Assembly: GCF_030160115.1 (NCBI RefSeq)
Contig: NZ_BSNS01000009.1
Span: 164,801 to 228,800, forward strand
Direction of reading: 5' to 3'
DNA: 64,000 nt
Source: Devosia nitrariae
Lineage (GTDB): Bacteria; Pseudomonadota; Alphaproteobacteria; Rhizobiales; Devosiaceae
Below the pieces are notes generated by a model. It saw nothing but the letters and a program-made list of their open reading frames with translations, made no database searches and was not told the origin of the DNA. The stretch's first letter is position 1. Every line of letters starts with the position of its first letter. Positions 26,431 to 36,349 of this stretch are shown in pieces. The position numbers were made by a program, and so were the translations under genes.

Positions 26431-26470
26431 AGAGCGCGCGATTTGATTCCATCAAATCGCATCGCGCTCT
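26431..26470. repeat. Long inverted repeat just upstream of lacI
   Basis: The left arm AGAGCGCG..ATTTGAT and right arm ATCAAAT..CGCGCTCT form a strong hairpin with a 3-base loop and one small bulge. It ends 11 bases before the lacI ATG at 26482. Its GAGC/GCTC ends resemble repeat A. It may be a mobile palindromic element that has landed in the leader. Confidence 0.7.
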
Positions 26471-26481
26471 AGACGGAACAG

Positions 26482-27501
26482 ATGGGCAAGGCCATCACGC
26501 GCTTGAAGGATATCGCCGACCGGACCGGCTTTTCGGTCAACACGGTTTCGCTCGCCCTGCGCGACAGCCCGCGCATTCCGCAGGAAACCCGTCAACTCAT
26601 TCGCGAGGCGGCACAAGCGCTCAACTATCTGCCCAACCAGATCGCCAAATCGCTCGTCAGCCGCGAGACCAAGACCATCGGGCTGGTGCTGACTGACATC
26701 ACCAACCCGGCCCTGACGCATACCGCACAAGCCATTGAGCTGGCGCTTGCCGAGCGCGGCTACGCCACGCTCTTTGCCACCTCCAACAATGATCCCGAAG
26801 AAGAGATCCGCGTCCTCGAGGTCTTCCGTTCCCGCCAGGTCGACGGCATGCTGATCTATCCGCGCAGCCACCGGAAACTCGACCATATCCGGCGCCTGCG
26901 CAACGCCAACTATCCCGTCGTGCTACTTGTTGGCGACCCGGACGCCGGGATCGATGCGGTATGCATGGACGAGCGGCGGGGCGCCTACAAGGCCACTCGT
27001 CATCTCATCGACATCGGCCACGGGCGCATCGGCATCATCGATGGCGGCAGTCGGCTCGGCAATCTCGAAAAGCGCGAAGGCTATCAGCAGGCGCTGAAGG
27101 AAGCCGGCATTCCTTACGACGCCAGCATCGCCGTCGACCCGCACGGTCATTCGGTCGCCCGCGGCTATCGGTCCATGGACAGCCTGATGACAGTGCGTGA
27201 CCGCCCGACGGCCGTCTTTGCCGCCAACGATTCACTTGCCATCGGGGCGCTGCGCTGGTGCCAGAAGCACGGGCCTGCTGTGCCGCGCGACGTGGCGATC
27301 GTCGGGTTCGACAACATCGAATTCGCCGAGTTCGCCGCGACGCCCCTGACCAGCGTCAACTACGCGGTCGATATGGTCACCGAGCTCGCGGTCGAGCGGC
27401 TGATGAGCCTGATCGCGGCCGGCGATACATTGCCCGAGCCGCGTGTGACGATGATCGATCCGGATCTTGTAGTGCGCGAGAGTTCGGCGGCATCGCGCTA
27501 G
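26482..27501 (+). CDS. LacI-family transcriptional regulator
   Basis: 339 residues. The helix-turn-helix RLKDIADRTGFSVNTVSLAL and the hinge NYLPNQIAKSLVSRETKTIG are clear, and the effector domain carries LVLTDITNPALT, FAANDSLAIGALR and IVGFDNIEFAEFAATPLTSV. The ligand is probably a sugar of the neighbouring ABC system (19612-25198) or a product of the aldo/keto reductase. The shared TATTATCGTT motif is a candidate binding site. A long hairpin lies immediately before the start, and the visible ribosome site is weak. Confidence 0.9.
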   Translation: MGKAITRLKDIADRTGFSVNTVSLALRDSPRIPQETRQLIREAAQALNYLPNQIAKSLVSRETKTIGLVLTDITNPALTHTAQAIELALAERGYATLFATSNNDPEEEIRVLEVFRSRQVDGMLIYPRSHRKLDHIRRLRNANYPVVLLVGDPDAGIDAVCMDERRGAYKATRHLIDIGHGRIGIIDGGSRLGNLEKREGYQQALKEAGIPYDASIAVDPHGHSVARGYRSMDSLMTVRDRPTAVFAANDSLAIGALRWCQKHGPAVPRDVAIVGFDNIEFAEFAATPLTSVNYAVDMVTELAVERLMSLIAAGDTLPEPRVTMIDPDLVVRESSAASR

Positions 27502-27685
27502 GCAGGTGGTCCTGCTGCCTGTGGCCGAAAAGGCACGTTTTCCATCAAGCACTTGGCCGGGAGGTTGCCCGGGCAAGGCTGTTCGGCATATTATCGCATC
27601 CCAACCCGTCCTCCATGGGAGAGTGAGATGAAAGCAACCGTGTCCGGAAAGAAAGGAGAAATGTACCAACAGGACATGAAGCTTT

Positions 27686-29542
<1,857 letters not shown>

Positions 29543-29549
29543 ACTAGGG

Positions 29550-29603
29550 AGCGTTTTCAGCAAAAAAGTGGATACCACTTTTGCGGTACGAAAACGCGAC
29601 AAA
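29550..29603. repeat. Nested palindromic repeat B, copy 2
   Basis: Outer arms GCGTTTTC/GAAAACGC are the same as in copy 1. The inner palindrome is AAAAGTGG-ATA-CCACTTTT, so both helices are kept despite base changes. It follows the ABC exporter stop by 8 bases and is followed by two further hairpins before the convergent kinase gene. Confidence 0.8.
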
Positions 29604-29619
29604 TCAAAAACCTGCAGCT

Positions 29620-29681
29620 CCCGTTCTGACCCCTGTCAGAACGGGAAAAGCCTGTGGCCCGCCGCCTGCGCGGCGGGCCAC
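29620..29681 (-). terminator. Tandem hairpins between convergent genes
   Basis: CCCGTTCTGAC/GTCAGAACGGG (29620-29645) and GTGGCCCGCCGC/GCGGCGGGCCAC (29654-29681) are perfect stems with 4-base loops. Read on the minus strand, the second starts just after the kinase stop and is followed by CTTTTCC, so it is a likely terminator for the kinase transcript and may block the exporter transcript from the other side. Confidence 0.65.
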
Positions 29682-29682
29682 T

Positions 29683-32406
29683 TCATTCTCCCGCCATGGC
29701 CTCGGCCTTGAGCAGCGGTAGCGTCACCCTGAAACACGCGCCGCGCCTGGTGCCCTCGATCAGCTCCAGCTTTCCGTTCATGCGTGCAACGATCTGGCGA
29801 CTGATGGCGAGCCCGAGGCCGGCGCCGGTCAGCGCTGCCCCCGCGCGCCGGCCGCGATAGAACTTCTCGAAGATCTTGCCGCGCTCGGCCTTGGCGATGC
29901 CCGGCCCGTTGTCGGCGACCTCGACGCAATAGGCTCCGTCCACGATGCGCGAGGAGACGGTGACCTGCGGATGCTCGGTGCTGTTGTACTTGATGGCATT
30001 GCTGATGAGGTTGATCAGCACCTGCCCCAGTCGGTCGGGGTCGGCCGAAACCGTCGCCGCTTTGGCGCGCCTGGCCAACCGGATCGTCATCGCCCGCTGC
30101 CGGGCGAGCGCGTGGCACACATGCACCGCCTGCTCGAGGACGCTTTCGGCATCGACCGGCTGGTTCTCCCAGCCCCGTTCGCCGCGCTCGAGCGCGGAAA
30201 GATCGAGGATCTCGTCGAGGAGCGTCGTCAGGCGCAGGCTCTCCTTGTGGATGGTCGAGATGAACTTCTCGCGCTCGGCACCCTTGAGATCTTCCGCCTC
30301 GAGCAGGATCTCCGAGAACGCGCGGATCGCGGTCATCGGGGTGCGCACTTCATGGCTGACCTGGCTCAGGAATTCGTCCTTGGCCTGGTCGAGGTCGCGC
30401 AGTTGCCGGTTGGCGATCTCGAGCTGGTCGGCGGTCGAGCGCAGCTCCGCCGAGGTCTTCTCGAGCTGCTGCGAATACTCGATGGCCTGCTGCGTCTCGT
30501 CGGCCATCTGCATGACCTCCTCGAGCGAAATGGCATCGCCCGAGACGACCTTGGAGAGCATGACATGGGCCGAGGCCGCACCGATCGAGCCGGCGAGCTC
30601 GCGCTCGAGGCGCCCGATAAAGGCCGGGGTTGGCTCGAGGTCGGTCCACACCTGACCGCTCTCGCTCGCCTCGTTGCCGAACAGCGCCACCGCCCGCTCG
30701 TCGCCCAGCACGCGCTGGGCAACGAAGAACAGGTCATTGACCGCCGCCGAGCCGCGCATGAACGTCTGCCCCGAACCGCTGGTCCGCCCGAAGACATTGA
30801 CGAAGAGATTGGTCTGCAGCCGTTCGAGCGCCGAGCGGCTGGTGAGGAGCGAGACCACGGCAAGGGTGGCCGTATTGAGAAAGAGGCTCCAGAACACCGC
30901 ATGCACCAGCGGGTCTAGTCCCTCGAGCCCGAACAGCGCTTCCGGCCGCAGCCATGTGATACCCCACGGACCCTTGGCCATGATGGCGGCGACCGTCGTC
31001 GAGGTGGACTCGAACGAGGGCAGGAAGCTCGACCAGGCCCAGACGACGAAGCCGACCGCCACCGCGGCCGTCGCCGCCTTGATCGAAGCCTCGCGCCAGA
31101 AGAGCGCGGCAAGGATGGCGGGCAGGAACTGGGCAACGCCCGCAAACGAGATGAGCCCGATAGGCGCCAGCGCATCGGAATCGCGCGTGAGATAGAAATA
31201 GGCAAAGCCGAGTGCCAGGATGAGGACGATGGAGAAGCGCCGCGAGTTGAGCAGCAGCCGGCTGACCCCGCGCCCGTCGCTGGCGCGCGCATCGGACGCC
31301 AGCCGCAGCACTACGGGCATGACGATGTGGTTGGAAACCATGATCGAGAGCGCGATGGATTCGACGATGATCATCGAGGTCGCCGACGAGAACCCGCCGA
31401 TGAAGGCAAAGAGTGCCAGGCTCTCGTGGCCGGCAAAGAGCGGCAGGGTGAGGACGAACATGTCGGGATTGGCCCCTTCCGGCATGCTCGTCAGCCCATA
31501 AAGCGCGATGGGCAGAATGAAGAGGCTCATGGCCAGCATATAGAGCGGAAATGCCCAGGAGGCCGTGCGCAAATGGTTTTCGTCGGAGTTCTCGACGACC
31601 GTGATCTGGAATTGGCGCGGCAGGCAGATGATCGCGGCAAAAGAGAGAAGGTTCATGGCCACCCAGCGTGTGCCGAAGGTATCGCTCGAATAGATCTCGA
31701 CGCCGGCTGCCTCCGCGGTCGAAAAGATGCCCTCGAACCCGCCTCCGGCATAGATGACAAAAACCCCGACGGCGATGAGGGCGGTCAATTTGACTACCGC
31801 CTCGAAGGCGATGGCGGCAACGACCCCGTGATGCTGCTCCTTGGCATCGACGTTGCGGGTGCCGAAGAGAATGGTGAACAGCGCCATCCCGGCGGCGATG
31901 CCGAAAGCGAGGCCGACCTCGTCGATGCCGGTCAGGCGCCCGCGCGCCATCTCCGAGGTGCCGGCGATCGCCTGGATCGACGAGGTCACCGCCTTCAGTT
32001 GCAGGGCGATATAGGGCGCGATGGCGATGACGGCGATGACGGTCACCAGCACCGCCAGCCGGCTCGACTTGCCGAAGCGCGAGGAGAGAAGGTCGGCGAC
32101 CGAGGTGATGCGCTGCTCGTGGCTGATCCTGACGAGCCGCCTGAGGATGAACCACCAGCCGATGAACACCAGTGTCGGGCCCAGATAGATGGCGAGATAT
32201 TCGAGCCCGTTGCGGGCCGCCGAACCGACGGCACCGTAGAAGGTCCAGCTGGTGCAGTAGACCGAAATCGACAGCGTATAGACGAGCGGCGAGCGCAGCA
32301 GCCCGCCGGGGCGATTGCGCGTACGCCGGTCGCCCACATAGGCGATGAGGAAGAGGAGCCCCACATAGGCGATGGCCGTGGCAATGACGAGATCGGCCGA
32401 GAGCAT
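29683..32406 (-). CDS. SSS transporter-STAC-histidine kinase sensor (CbrA/CrbS-like)
   Basis: 907 residues from the ATG at 32406, which shares its A with the stop of the upstream small gene (TGATG). Residues 1-510 form a sodium:solute-symporter domain with about 13 membrane helices (YCTSWTFYGAVGSAARNG is typical). Residues about 540-630 match a STAC domain (DLFFVAQRVLG ... LERELAGSIGAASAHVML). A short coiled coil leads to the H-box SQVSHEVRTPMTAIRAFSE (His685), N-box LISNAIKYNST and G-boxes DNGPGIA and GAGLGLAI. Unlike CbrA and CrbS, no PAS domain is seen. Such kinases sense transported acids or amino acids; nearby acs and an ScfR-like gene suggest acetate or a related carboxylate. Confidence 0.88.
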   Translation of the reverse strand: MLSADLVIATAIAYVGLLFLIAYVGDRRTRNRPGGLLRSPLVYTLSISVYCTSWTFYGAVGSAARNGLEYLAIYLGPTLVFIGWWFILRRLVRISHEQRITSVADLLSSRFGKSSRLAVLVTVIAVIAIAPYIALQLKAVTSSIQAIAGTSEMARGRLTGIDEVGLAFGIAAGMALFTILFGTRNVDAKEQHHGVVAAIAFEAVVKLTALIAVGVFVIYAGGGFEGIFSTAEAAGVEIYSSDTFGTRWVAMNLLSFAAIICLPRQFQITVVENSDENHLRTASWAFPLYMLAMSLFILPIALYGLTSMPEGANPDMFVLTLPLFAGHESLALFAFIGGFSSATSMIIVESIALSIMVSNHIVMPVVLRLASDARASDGRGVSRLLLNSRRFSIVLILALGFAYFYLTRDSDALAPIGLISFAGVAQFLPAILAALFWREASIKAATAAVAVGFVVWAWSSFLPSFESTSTTVAAIMAKGPWGITWLRPEALFGLEGLDPLVHAVFWSLFLNTATLAVVSLLTSRSALERLQTNLFVNVFGRTSGSGQTFMRGSAAVNDLFFVAQRVLGDERAVALFGNEASESGQVWTDLEPTPAFIGRLERELAGSIGAASAHVMLSKVVSGDAISLEEVMQMADETQQAIEYSQQLEKTSAELRSTADQLEIANRQLRDLDQAKDEFLSQVSHEVRTPMTAIRAFSEILLEAEDLKGAEREKFISTIHKESLRLTTLLDEILDLSALERGERGWENQPVDAESVLEQAVHVCHALARQRAMTIRLARRAKAATVSADPDRLGQVLINLISNAIKYNSTEHPQVTVSSRIVDGAYCVEVADNGPGIAKAERGKIFEKFYRGRRAGAALTGAGLGLAISRQIVARMNGKLELIEGTRRGACFRVTLPLLKAEAMAGE

Positions 32407-32639
32407 CAGCCCGTCCCTCCCGGCGCATCCGGGGATGGCGGGTCGCGGGGCATCGCCCGGGCAAGCAGGAACGCTCCGACGACCATCCCCGCCCAGGCAC
32501 AGAAGAGGTAGATGACCTCGATCGGCAGCCCGAAGAACCGCGCATGCCACTGGAAGAGGCCCGTCAACGGCGGCATGATCGCCATCAGCGAGGCGATCGA
32601 GAAGACCAACGCAGCGCTGACGAGCTTGCCGCGGTCCAC
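32406..32639 (-). CDS. Small two-helix membrane protein coupled to symporter-kinase
   Basis: 77 residues with two membrane helices (about 8-27 and 38-60), joined by a loop that contains an aromatic QWHARFFGLP segment, and a Pro-rich cytoplasmic tail. Small membrane subunits of this size often accompany SSS-family transporters (for example DUF485, DUF3311 and DUF4212 proteins); I cannot assign one of these families with certainty. It sits between the response regulator gene (4 bases) and the symporter-kinase gene (1-base overlap), so all three are co-expressed and it may assemble with the SSS domain. Confidence 0.7.
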   Translation of the reverse strand: MDRGKLVSAALVFSIASLMAIMPPLTGLFQWHARFFGLPIEVIYLFCAWAGMVVGAFLLARAMPRDPPSPDAPGGTG

Positions 32640-32643
32640 CTGG

Positions 32644-33030
32644 TTACCCTCGCTCCGCCACCTGCTCGCCGAGCAGCCGCCTTACGGCGCTGACCACCTC
32701 GGCATTGGCATAAGGCTTGGTGACGAACGCGTCGGCCCTGAGCTCCTCGGCGATACGCCGGTCTTGGGCCTGGCCTTTGGCCGTCAGCACCAGGACCGGC
32801 AGGTCCCTCAGACTCTCGCTCGCCCGGATCTGCTTCAAGATCTCGAACCCGCTGCGCTTGGGCAGCATCACGTCGAGCAGCAGCATGCGCGGCTGCAGCC
32901 GTCGCACAGCGTCGACGACGGCCTCGCCGTCGGTCACCGATCCGATGGACCAGCCCGCCCGCCGCAGGATGAAGTCGAGCGCCTCAAGGATGCTCGGCTC
33001 GTCCTCAGCGATGAGAACGTCTATGGCCAC
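32644..33030 (-). CDS. Single-domain response regulator (receiver only)
   Basis: 128 residues, a complete CheY-like receiver with no output domain. The acid pocket is in VLIAEDEPS (Glu9, Asp10), the phosphorylation site is Asp53 in LLLDVMLP, Thr83 lies in LTAKG and Lys105 in VTKPYA. It is the first gene of the operon with the small membrane protein and the symporter-kinase and should receive phosphate from that kinase. CrbS-type kinases usually pair with a DNA-binding regulator, so here the signal must go to a protein partner or a phosphorelay. Confidence 0.92.
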   Translation of the reverse strand: MAIDVLIAEDEPSILEALDFILRRAGWSIGSVTDGEAVVDAVRRLQPRMLLLDVMLPKRSGFEILKQIRASESLRDLPVLVLTAKGQAQDRRIAEELRADAFVTKPYANAEVVSAVRRLLGEQVAERG

Positions 33031-33043
33031 TGTTTTCCCCCCT

Positions 33044-33097
33044 GGGCATTTTCAGTCATAGAGTGGGTGCCACTCTTCCGATTTGAAAATGCGAAAC
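33044..33097. repeat. Nested palindromic repeat B, copy 3 (diverged)
   Basis: The outer arms GCATTTTCA/TGAAAATGC and the inner arms AGAGTGG-GTG-CCACTCT differ from the other copies, but both stems are intact through paired changes. It lies just upstream of the response regulator start (33030), in the leader or promoter region of the sensor operon. Confidence 0.7.
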
Positions 33098-33168
33098 AGC
33101 AAGTATTCCCGATCTCCTCCTATGGGAACATCTTTCATAAAAGCGCAATCAACGCCCGACGCCAAGCC

Positions 33169-34752
33169 TCATGCGAAAATCCCTTCTCCACCCGGGGCCA
33201 ACGGCTCCTCCTGGCGGCTTGAGCACTCCGCGCGCGTACAAAGGCGGCAGGCTGGTCCGACCGGCACGTCCGCCCGGTGGTCGGCCAGGTCGAGCCCGGC
33301 CCCATAGACCGTGCGGTCGGCATGCAGCACGTCGCAGGCGAGCATCACCGAGATGGGCAGCGTCTGGTCGGTAAAGCCTGCGATGCGCCGGCTGACCGTA
33401 CGCGCGATGAAGAGATAGCGCGCGCCGCCCGAGAACTGCACCACCTGCCGCACGAAAGTGTCGGGCGCTCGGAAGGCCGCGTAAATCGCCCAGAGCGGGC
33501 AGGCATGGCCGCTGCTCGGCAGCAAGAGGCCCGGCAGCGGGAAGTGCTTGGTCAGCCGCCCCGCCGGGTCCGAGCGCAGGAACCCGAAGGGCACGCCGCT
33601 CTCGCCGGGTTTGCGCAGGGTCACCAGGCGGTGCGCGACCTGCTCGACGCTTGCCCGGTAGGTCTCACGCAGCGCATCGATGTCGTAGCGCAGGGCTTCA
33701 GCCTCGGAAAGGAACGCCGAATAGGGAAAGACCACGGCCCCGGCGAGATAGGACGAGAGCGCCCGATGGGCGAGGGTGCGCGCCGCCGCGCTGGTCAGGA
33801 TCGGCGAGGCGATCTCGGCATCGATGGCTGCAGGGTCCGCCATCTGGCAATAGAGACGAGTGAGCTGGAACTGGCGGGTGGCGAGCGTCGTGGTATTGCG
33901 GAACCAGACCGTGCGCGTGGCGGGGTCGTAGCCGTGCTGGCCTGGCCAGCCGAGCGCATCGCGATCGCCGGCACGGCCCTGCCGCACGCCGACCCCGAAC
34001 TGCTTGTCGAGTGCCTCGATCAGCGTCGTCTCGCCGAACGGACCGAGCGCATCGAGTTCGGCCCGCATCGTCTCGGCCGCTGCCTCGAGGCGCGGAAAAT
34101 AGTTGTCGCTTGCAAAGATCAGGTCGTCGAGCTCGCGGCGCGGCAGCGCCGAGCGCCCGCCCTCGCTGGCCTGGTCGAACTGGCCGATGAGGTTGCGCGC
34201 CACTGCCGTCAGCCCCCGGGTCTCCCGGCCGATGGCCGAAACGAAACGCCCGCGCTCGGCCTCCTCGAGGTCGGCGACCTCTTCGAGGATTTCCGCGCTT
34301 GAGCGCACGGCAGTAATGCCTGAGAGCACCTGGTGGAGAAGCTCCGACAGCAATGGATCGGCACGCAGCCTGTTGGCATAGGCCTCGCTGCTGGCGGTCG
34401 CCGCCCAGTACGCGCGATAGAGCCGCACGATCGCCTGCGCCACCGCCGGGTTCTGCGCCACCAGATCGCGTGCCTCCGCGGCGCCCAGACCCGCATCAGC
34501 GAGAACTGGATCGGCAAAAGCTTCTTCGATCTCGTGGATCAGTCGGTGCTCGCTCTCACCGGTCAACTCCCCGACGTCGATATCGAGCTCGCCGGCGATG
34601 CGCCGCAGCAGCGTGCCGCCGACCTCGCGCTTGTTGGCCTCGATGAGGTTGAGATAGCTCGCCGAAATGCCGGCGCGCCGCGCGAGCTCGGCCTGCGAAA
34701 TCCTCAGTGTTTTGCGGCGCGAACTGATGCGGATGCCGATCGGCGCACGCAT
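33169..34752 (-). CDS. XRE-family short-chain-acyl regulator (ScfR/RamB-like)
   Basis: 527 residues from the ATG at 34752, which has an AAGGGAGGGG site; a longer frame to 34803 lacks one. The N-terminal XRE helix-turn-helix is RISQAELARRAGISASYLNLIEANKR. The long remainder has the metallopeptidase-like and DUF2083 regions of the ScfR/RamB/PrpC group. The C-terminus carries a Cys-rich motif (ACRLCTRAECSSRQEEP). Relatives sense acyl-CoA levels and control propionate, acetate or glyoxylate-cycle genes. It is divergent from the Liv operon and acs, which are the likely targets. Confidence 0.85.
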   Translation of the reverse strand: MRAPIGIRISSRRKTLRISQAELARRAGISASYLNLIEANKREVGGTLLRRIAGELDIDVGELTGESEHRLIHEIEEAFADPVLADAGLGAAEARDLVAQNPAVAQAIVRLYRAYWAATASSEAYANRLRADPLLSELLHQVLSGITAVRSSAEILEEVADLEEAERGRFVSAIGRETRGLTAVARNLIGQFDQASEGGRSALPRRELDDLIFASDNYFPRLEAAAETMRAELDALGPFGETTLIEALDKQFGVGVRQGRAGDRDALGWPGQHGYDPATRTVWFRNTTTLATRQFQLTRLYCQMADPAAIDAEIASPILTSAAARTLAHRALSSYLAGAVVFPYSAFLSEAEALRYDIDALRETYRASVEQVAHRLVTLRKPGESGVPFGFLRSDPAGRLTKHFPLPGLLLPSSGHACPLWAIYAAFRAPDTFVRQVVQFSGGARYLFIARTVSRRIAGFTDQTLPISVMLACDVLHADRTVYGAGLDLADHRADVPVGPACRLCTRAECSSRQEEPLAPGGEGIFA

Positions 34753-34774
34753 TCTCCCCTCCCTTGTCAACGAA

Positions 34775-34839
34775 TTTACAGGACTGTCGCTACATGAGTT
34801 CAATTATTTACAAGATTTCTCTTTGATTACAATTGATTA
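34775..34839. promoter_or_regulatory. Repeats in scfR-like/Liv divergent promoter region
   Basis: TTGATTA occurs twice, 10 bases apart (34823-34829 and 34833-34839), and TTTACA twice (34775-34780 and 34807-34812). This gap is the most AT-rich stretch of the region. One-turn spacing of the first pair suggests a dimeric regulator, plausibly the divergently encoded ScfR-like protein. Confidence 0.4.
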
Positions 34840-34867
34840 TTGCGCCTCTTTTCTGGGCGGTCGATAG

Positions 34868-34896
34868 TTGACGAAGCGGTGAGTGATCCGGCTATG
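34868..34896 (+). promoter_or_regulatory. Candidate promoter of the Liv operon
   Basis: TTGACG (34868-34873) is followed after 17 bases by GCTATG (34891-34896). The binding-protein ATG lies 35 bases downstream. The -10 match is weak. Confidence 0.35.
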
Positions 34897-34930
34897 CACC
34901 GGGGCCCCGCACCTTCGGAGGAGGATTTCC

Positions 34931-36286
34931 ATGAACCATTCCAAAAAGGGGATGAGCCGTCGCACGCTCATCAAGACGGGCCTTGCCGGTATCCTGGCAA
35001 CGGGCGTCTCCCCACTGATTCTCACCCGCGGCGCGTGGGCGCAGGAGTTCTGCAACAATCCCACAGGCGATACGGTCACCATTGGCCTTAACCTTCCGCT
35101 GAGCGGCGCCTATGCGGAGGAGGGCGCCGATGAGCAGAAGGCTTATGAGCTGGCCGTCCAGCACCTCAACGGCGAGGGCGACGGCGGGCTCCTCAACGTG
35201 TTCGCCCCGTCGGCGCTCAAGGGCAACGGCGTTCTCGGCAAGAAGATGGCTTTCGTCACCTCCGACAGCCAGACAAAAGCCGACGTTGCCCGCGCCGGCG
35301 CGACCCGCATGATCGAGCGCGATGGTGCCATCATGATCACCGGCGGGTCGTCCTCGGCCGAGGCGGTGGCCGTGCAGGGCCTCTGCCAGGAAATGGGCGT
35401 CATCTTCATGGCGGGCCTGACCCACTCCAACGACACCACCGGCAAGGACAAGAAACGCTATGGTTTCCGCCACTTCTTCAACGCCTACCAGTCCGGCATT
35501 TCGCTCGGACCCGTGCTCGGCGACGAATACGGTGCCGACCGGCGCGCCTATCACCTGACCGCCGACTATACCTGGGGCTGGACACAGGAAGAATCGATCA
35601 AGAACGCCACCGAGGCGCTGGGTTGGGAGACGGTACAGGCGGTGAGGACGCCACTCGGCGCCGCCGACTTCTCGCAGTATCTGACACCCGTACTCAATTC
35701 CGGCGCGGACGTCCTGATCCTCAACCACTACGGCAACGACATGGTCAACTCGCTGACCCAGGCGGTGCAGTTCGGCATGCGCGACCGCCAGGTCAACGGA
35801 AAGCAGTTCGAGATCGTCGTGCCGCTGTTTTCCGAGCTGATGGCCAAGGGGGCCGGCGAGAACATCAAGGGCATTTTCGGCACCTCGAACTGGCACTGGA
35901 ACCTGCAGGATCCCGGCACCATCGCCTTCACCAAGTCGTTCGGCGCCGCCTATGGCTCTCCGCCGTCCCAGGCTGCCCACACTGCTTATGTACAGACTCT
36001 GCTCTATGCCGACGCCGTCGAGCGCGCCGGGACCTTCTATCCCCCCGAGGTCATCAAGGCGCTGGAAGGCTTCGAGTTCGACGGCATGGGCAACGGGCGC
36101 ACGCTCTACCGCGCCGATGATCACCAGTGCATTAAGTCGGTGCTGGTCGTACGCGGCAACGAAAACCCGACCAGCCAATACGACGTCCTCGAGGTCGTGC
36201 GCGAGGTGCCACGCGAAGAGGTTGCCTACGATCCGACGATCTTCGGCGGCGAGCTTGGTCCGGCCGAACCTGCGCCGATGTGCTGA
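34931..36286 (+). CDS. Liv-type ABC transporter substrate-binding protein, Tat-exported
   Basis: 451 residues from the ATG at 34931 (GGAGGAGG upstream). A twin-arginine signal is perfect (GMSRRTLIKTGLAG) with cleavage near AWA-QEF, so the protein is exported folded. The mature part is of the leucine-binding type (IGLNLPLSGAYAEEGADEQKAYELAV, TGGSSSAEAVAVQGLCQE). Four or more Cys residues suggest disulphides or a cofactor, which could explain Tat export. It starts an operon of two permeases and two ATPases. Given the neighbouring acs and sensor genes, the ligand may be a carboxylate rather than an amino acid. Confidence 0.9.
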   Translation: MNHSKKGMSRRTLIKTGLAGILATGVSPLILTRGAWAQEFCNNPTGDTVTIGLNLPLSGAYAEEGADEQKAYELAVQHLNGEGDGGLLNVFAPSALKGNGVLGKKMAFVTSDSQTKADVARAGATRMIERDGAIMITGGSSSAEAVAVQGLCQEMGVIFMAGLTHSNDTTGKDKKRYGFRHFFNAYQSGISLGPVLGDEYGADRRAYHLTADYTWGWTQEESIKNATEALGWETVQAVRTPLGAADFSQYLTPVLNSGADVLILNHYGNDMVNSLTQAVQFGMRDRQVNGKQFEIVVPLFSELMAKGAGENIKGIFGTSNWHWNLQDPGTIAFTKSFGAAYGSPPSQAAHTAYVQTLLYADAVERAGTFYPPEVIKALEGFEFDGMGNGRTLYRADDHQCIKSVLVVRGNENPTSQYDVLEVVREVPREEVAYDPTIFGGELGPAEPAPMC

Positions 36287-36349
36287 TGCGTCAGGCGGCC
36301 CGTCCACGGGACGGGCTGCCTGCTCCTGCGGCTTTTGGGAAGGCAGGTC

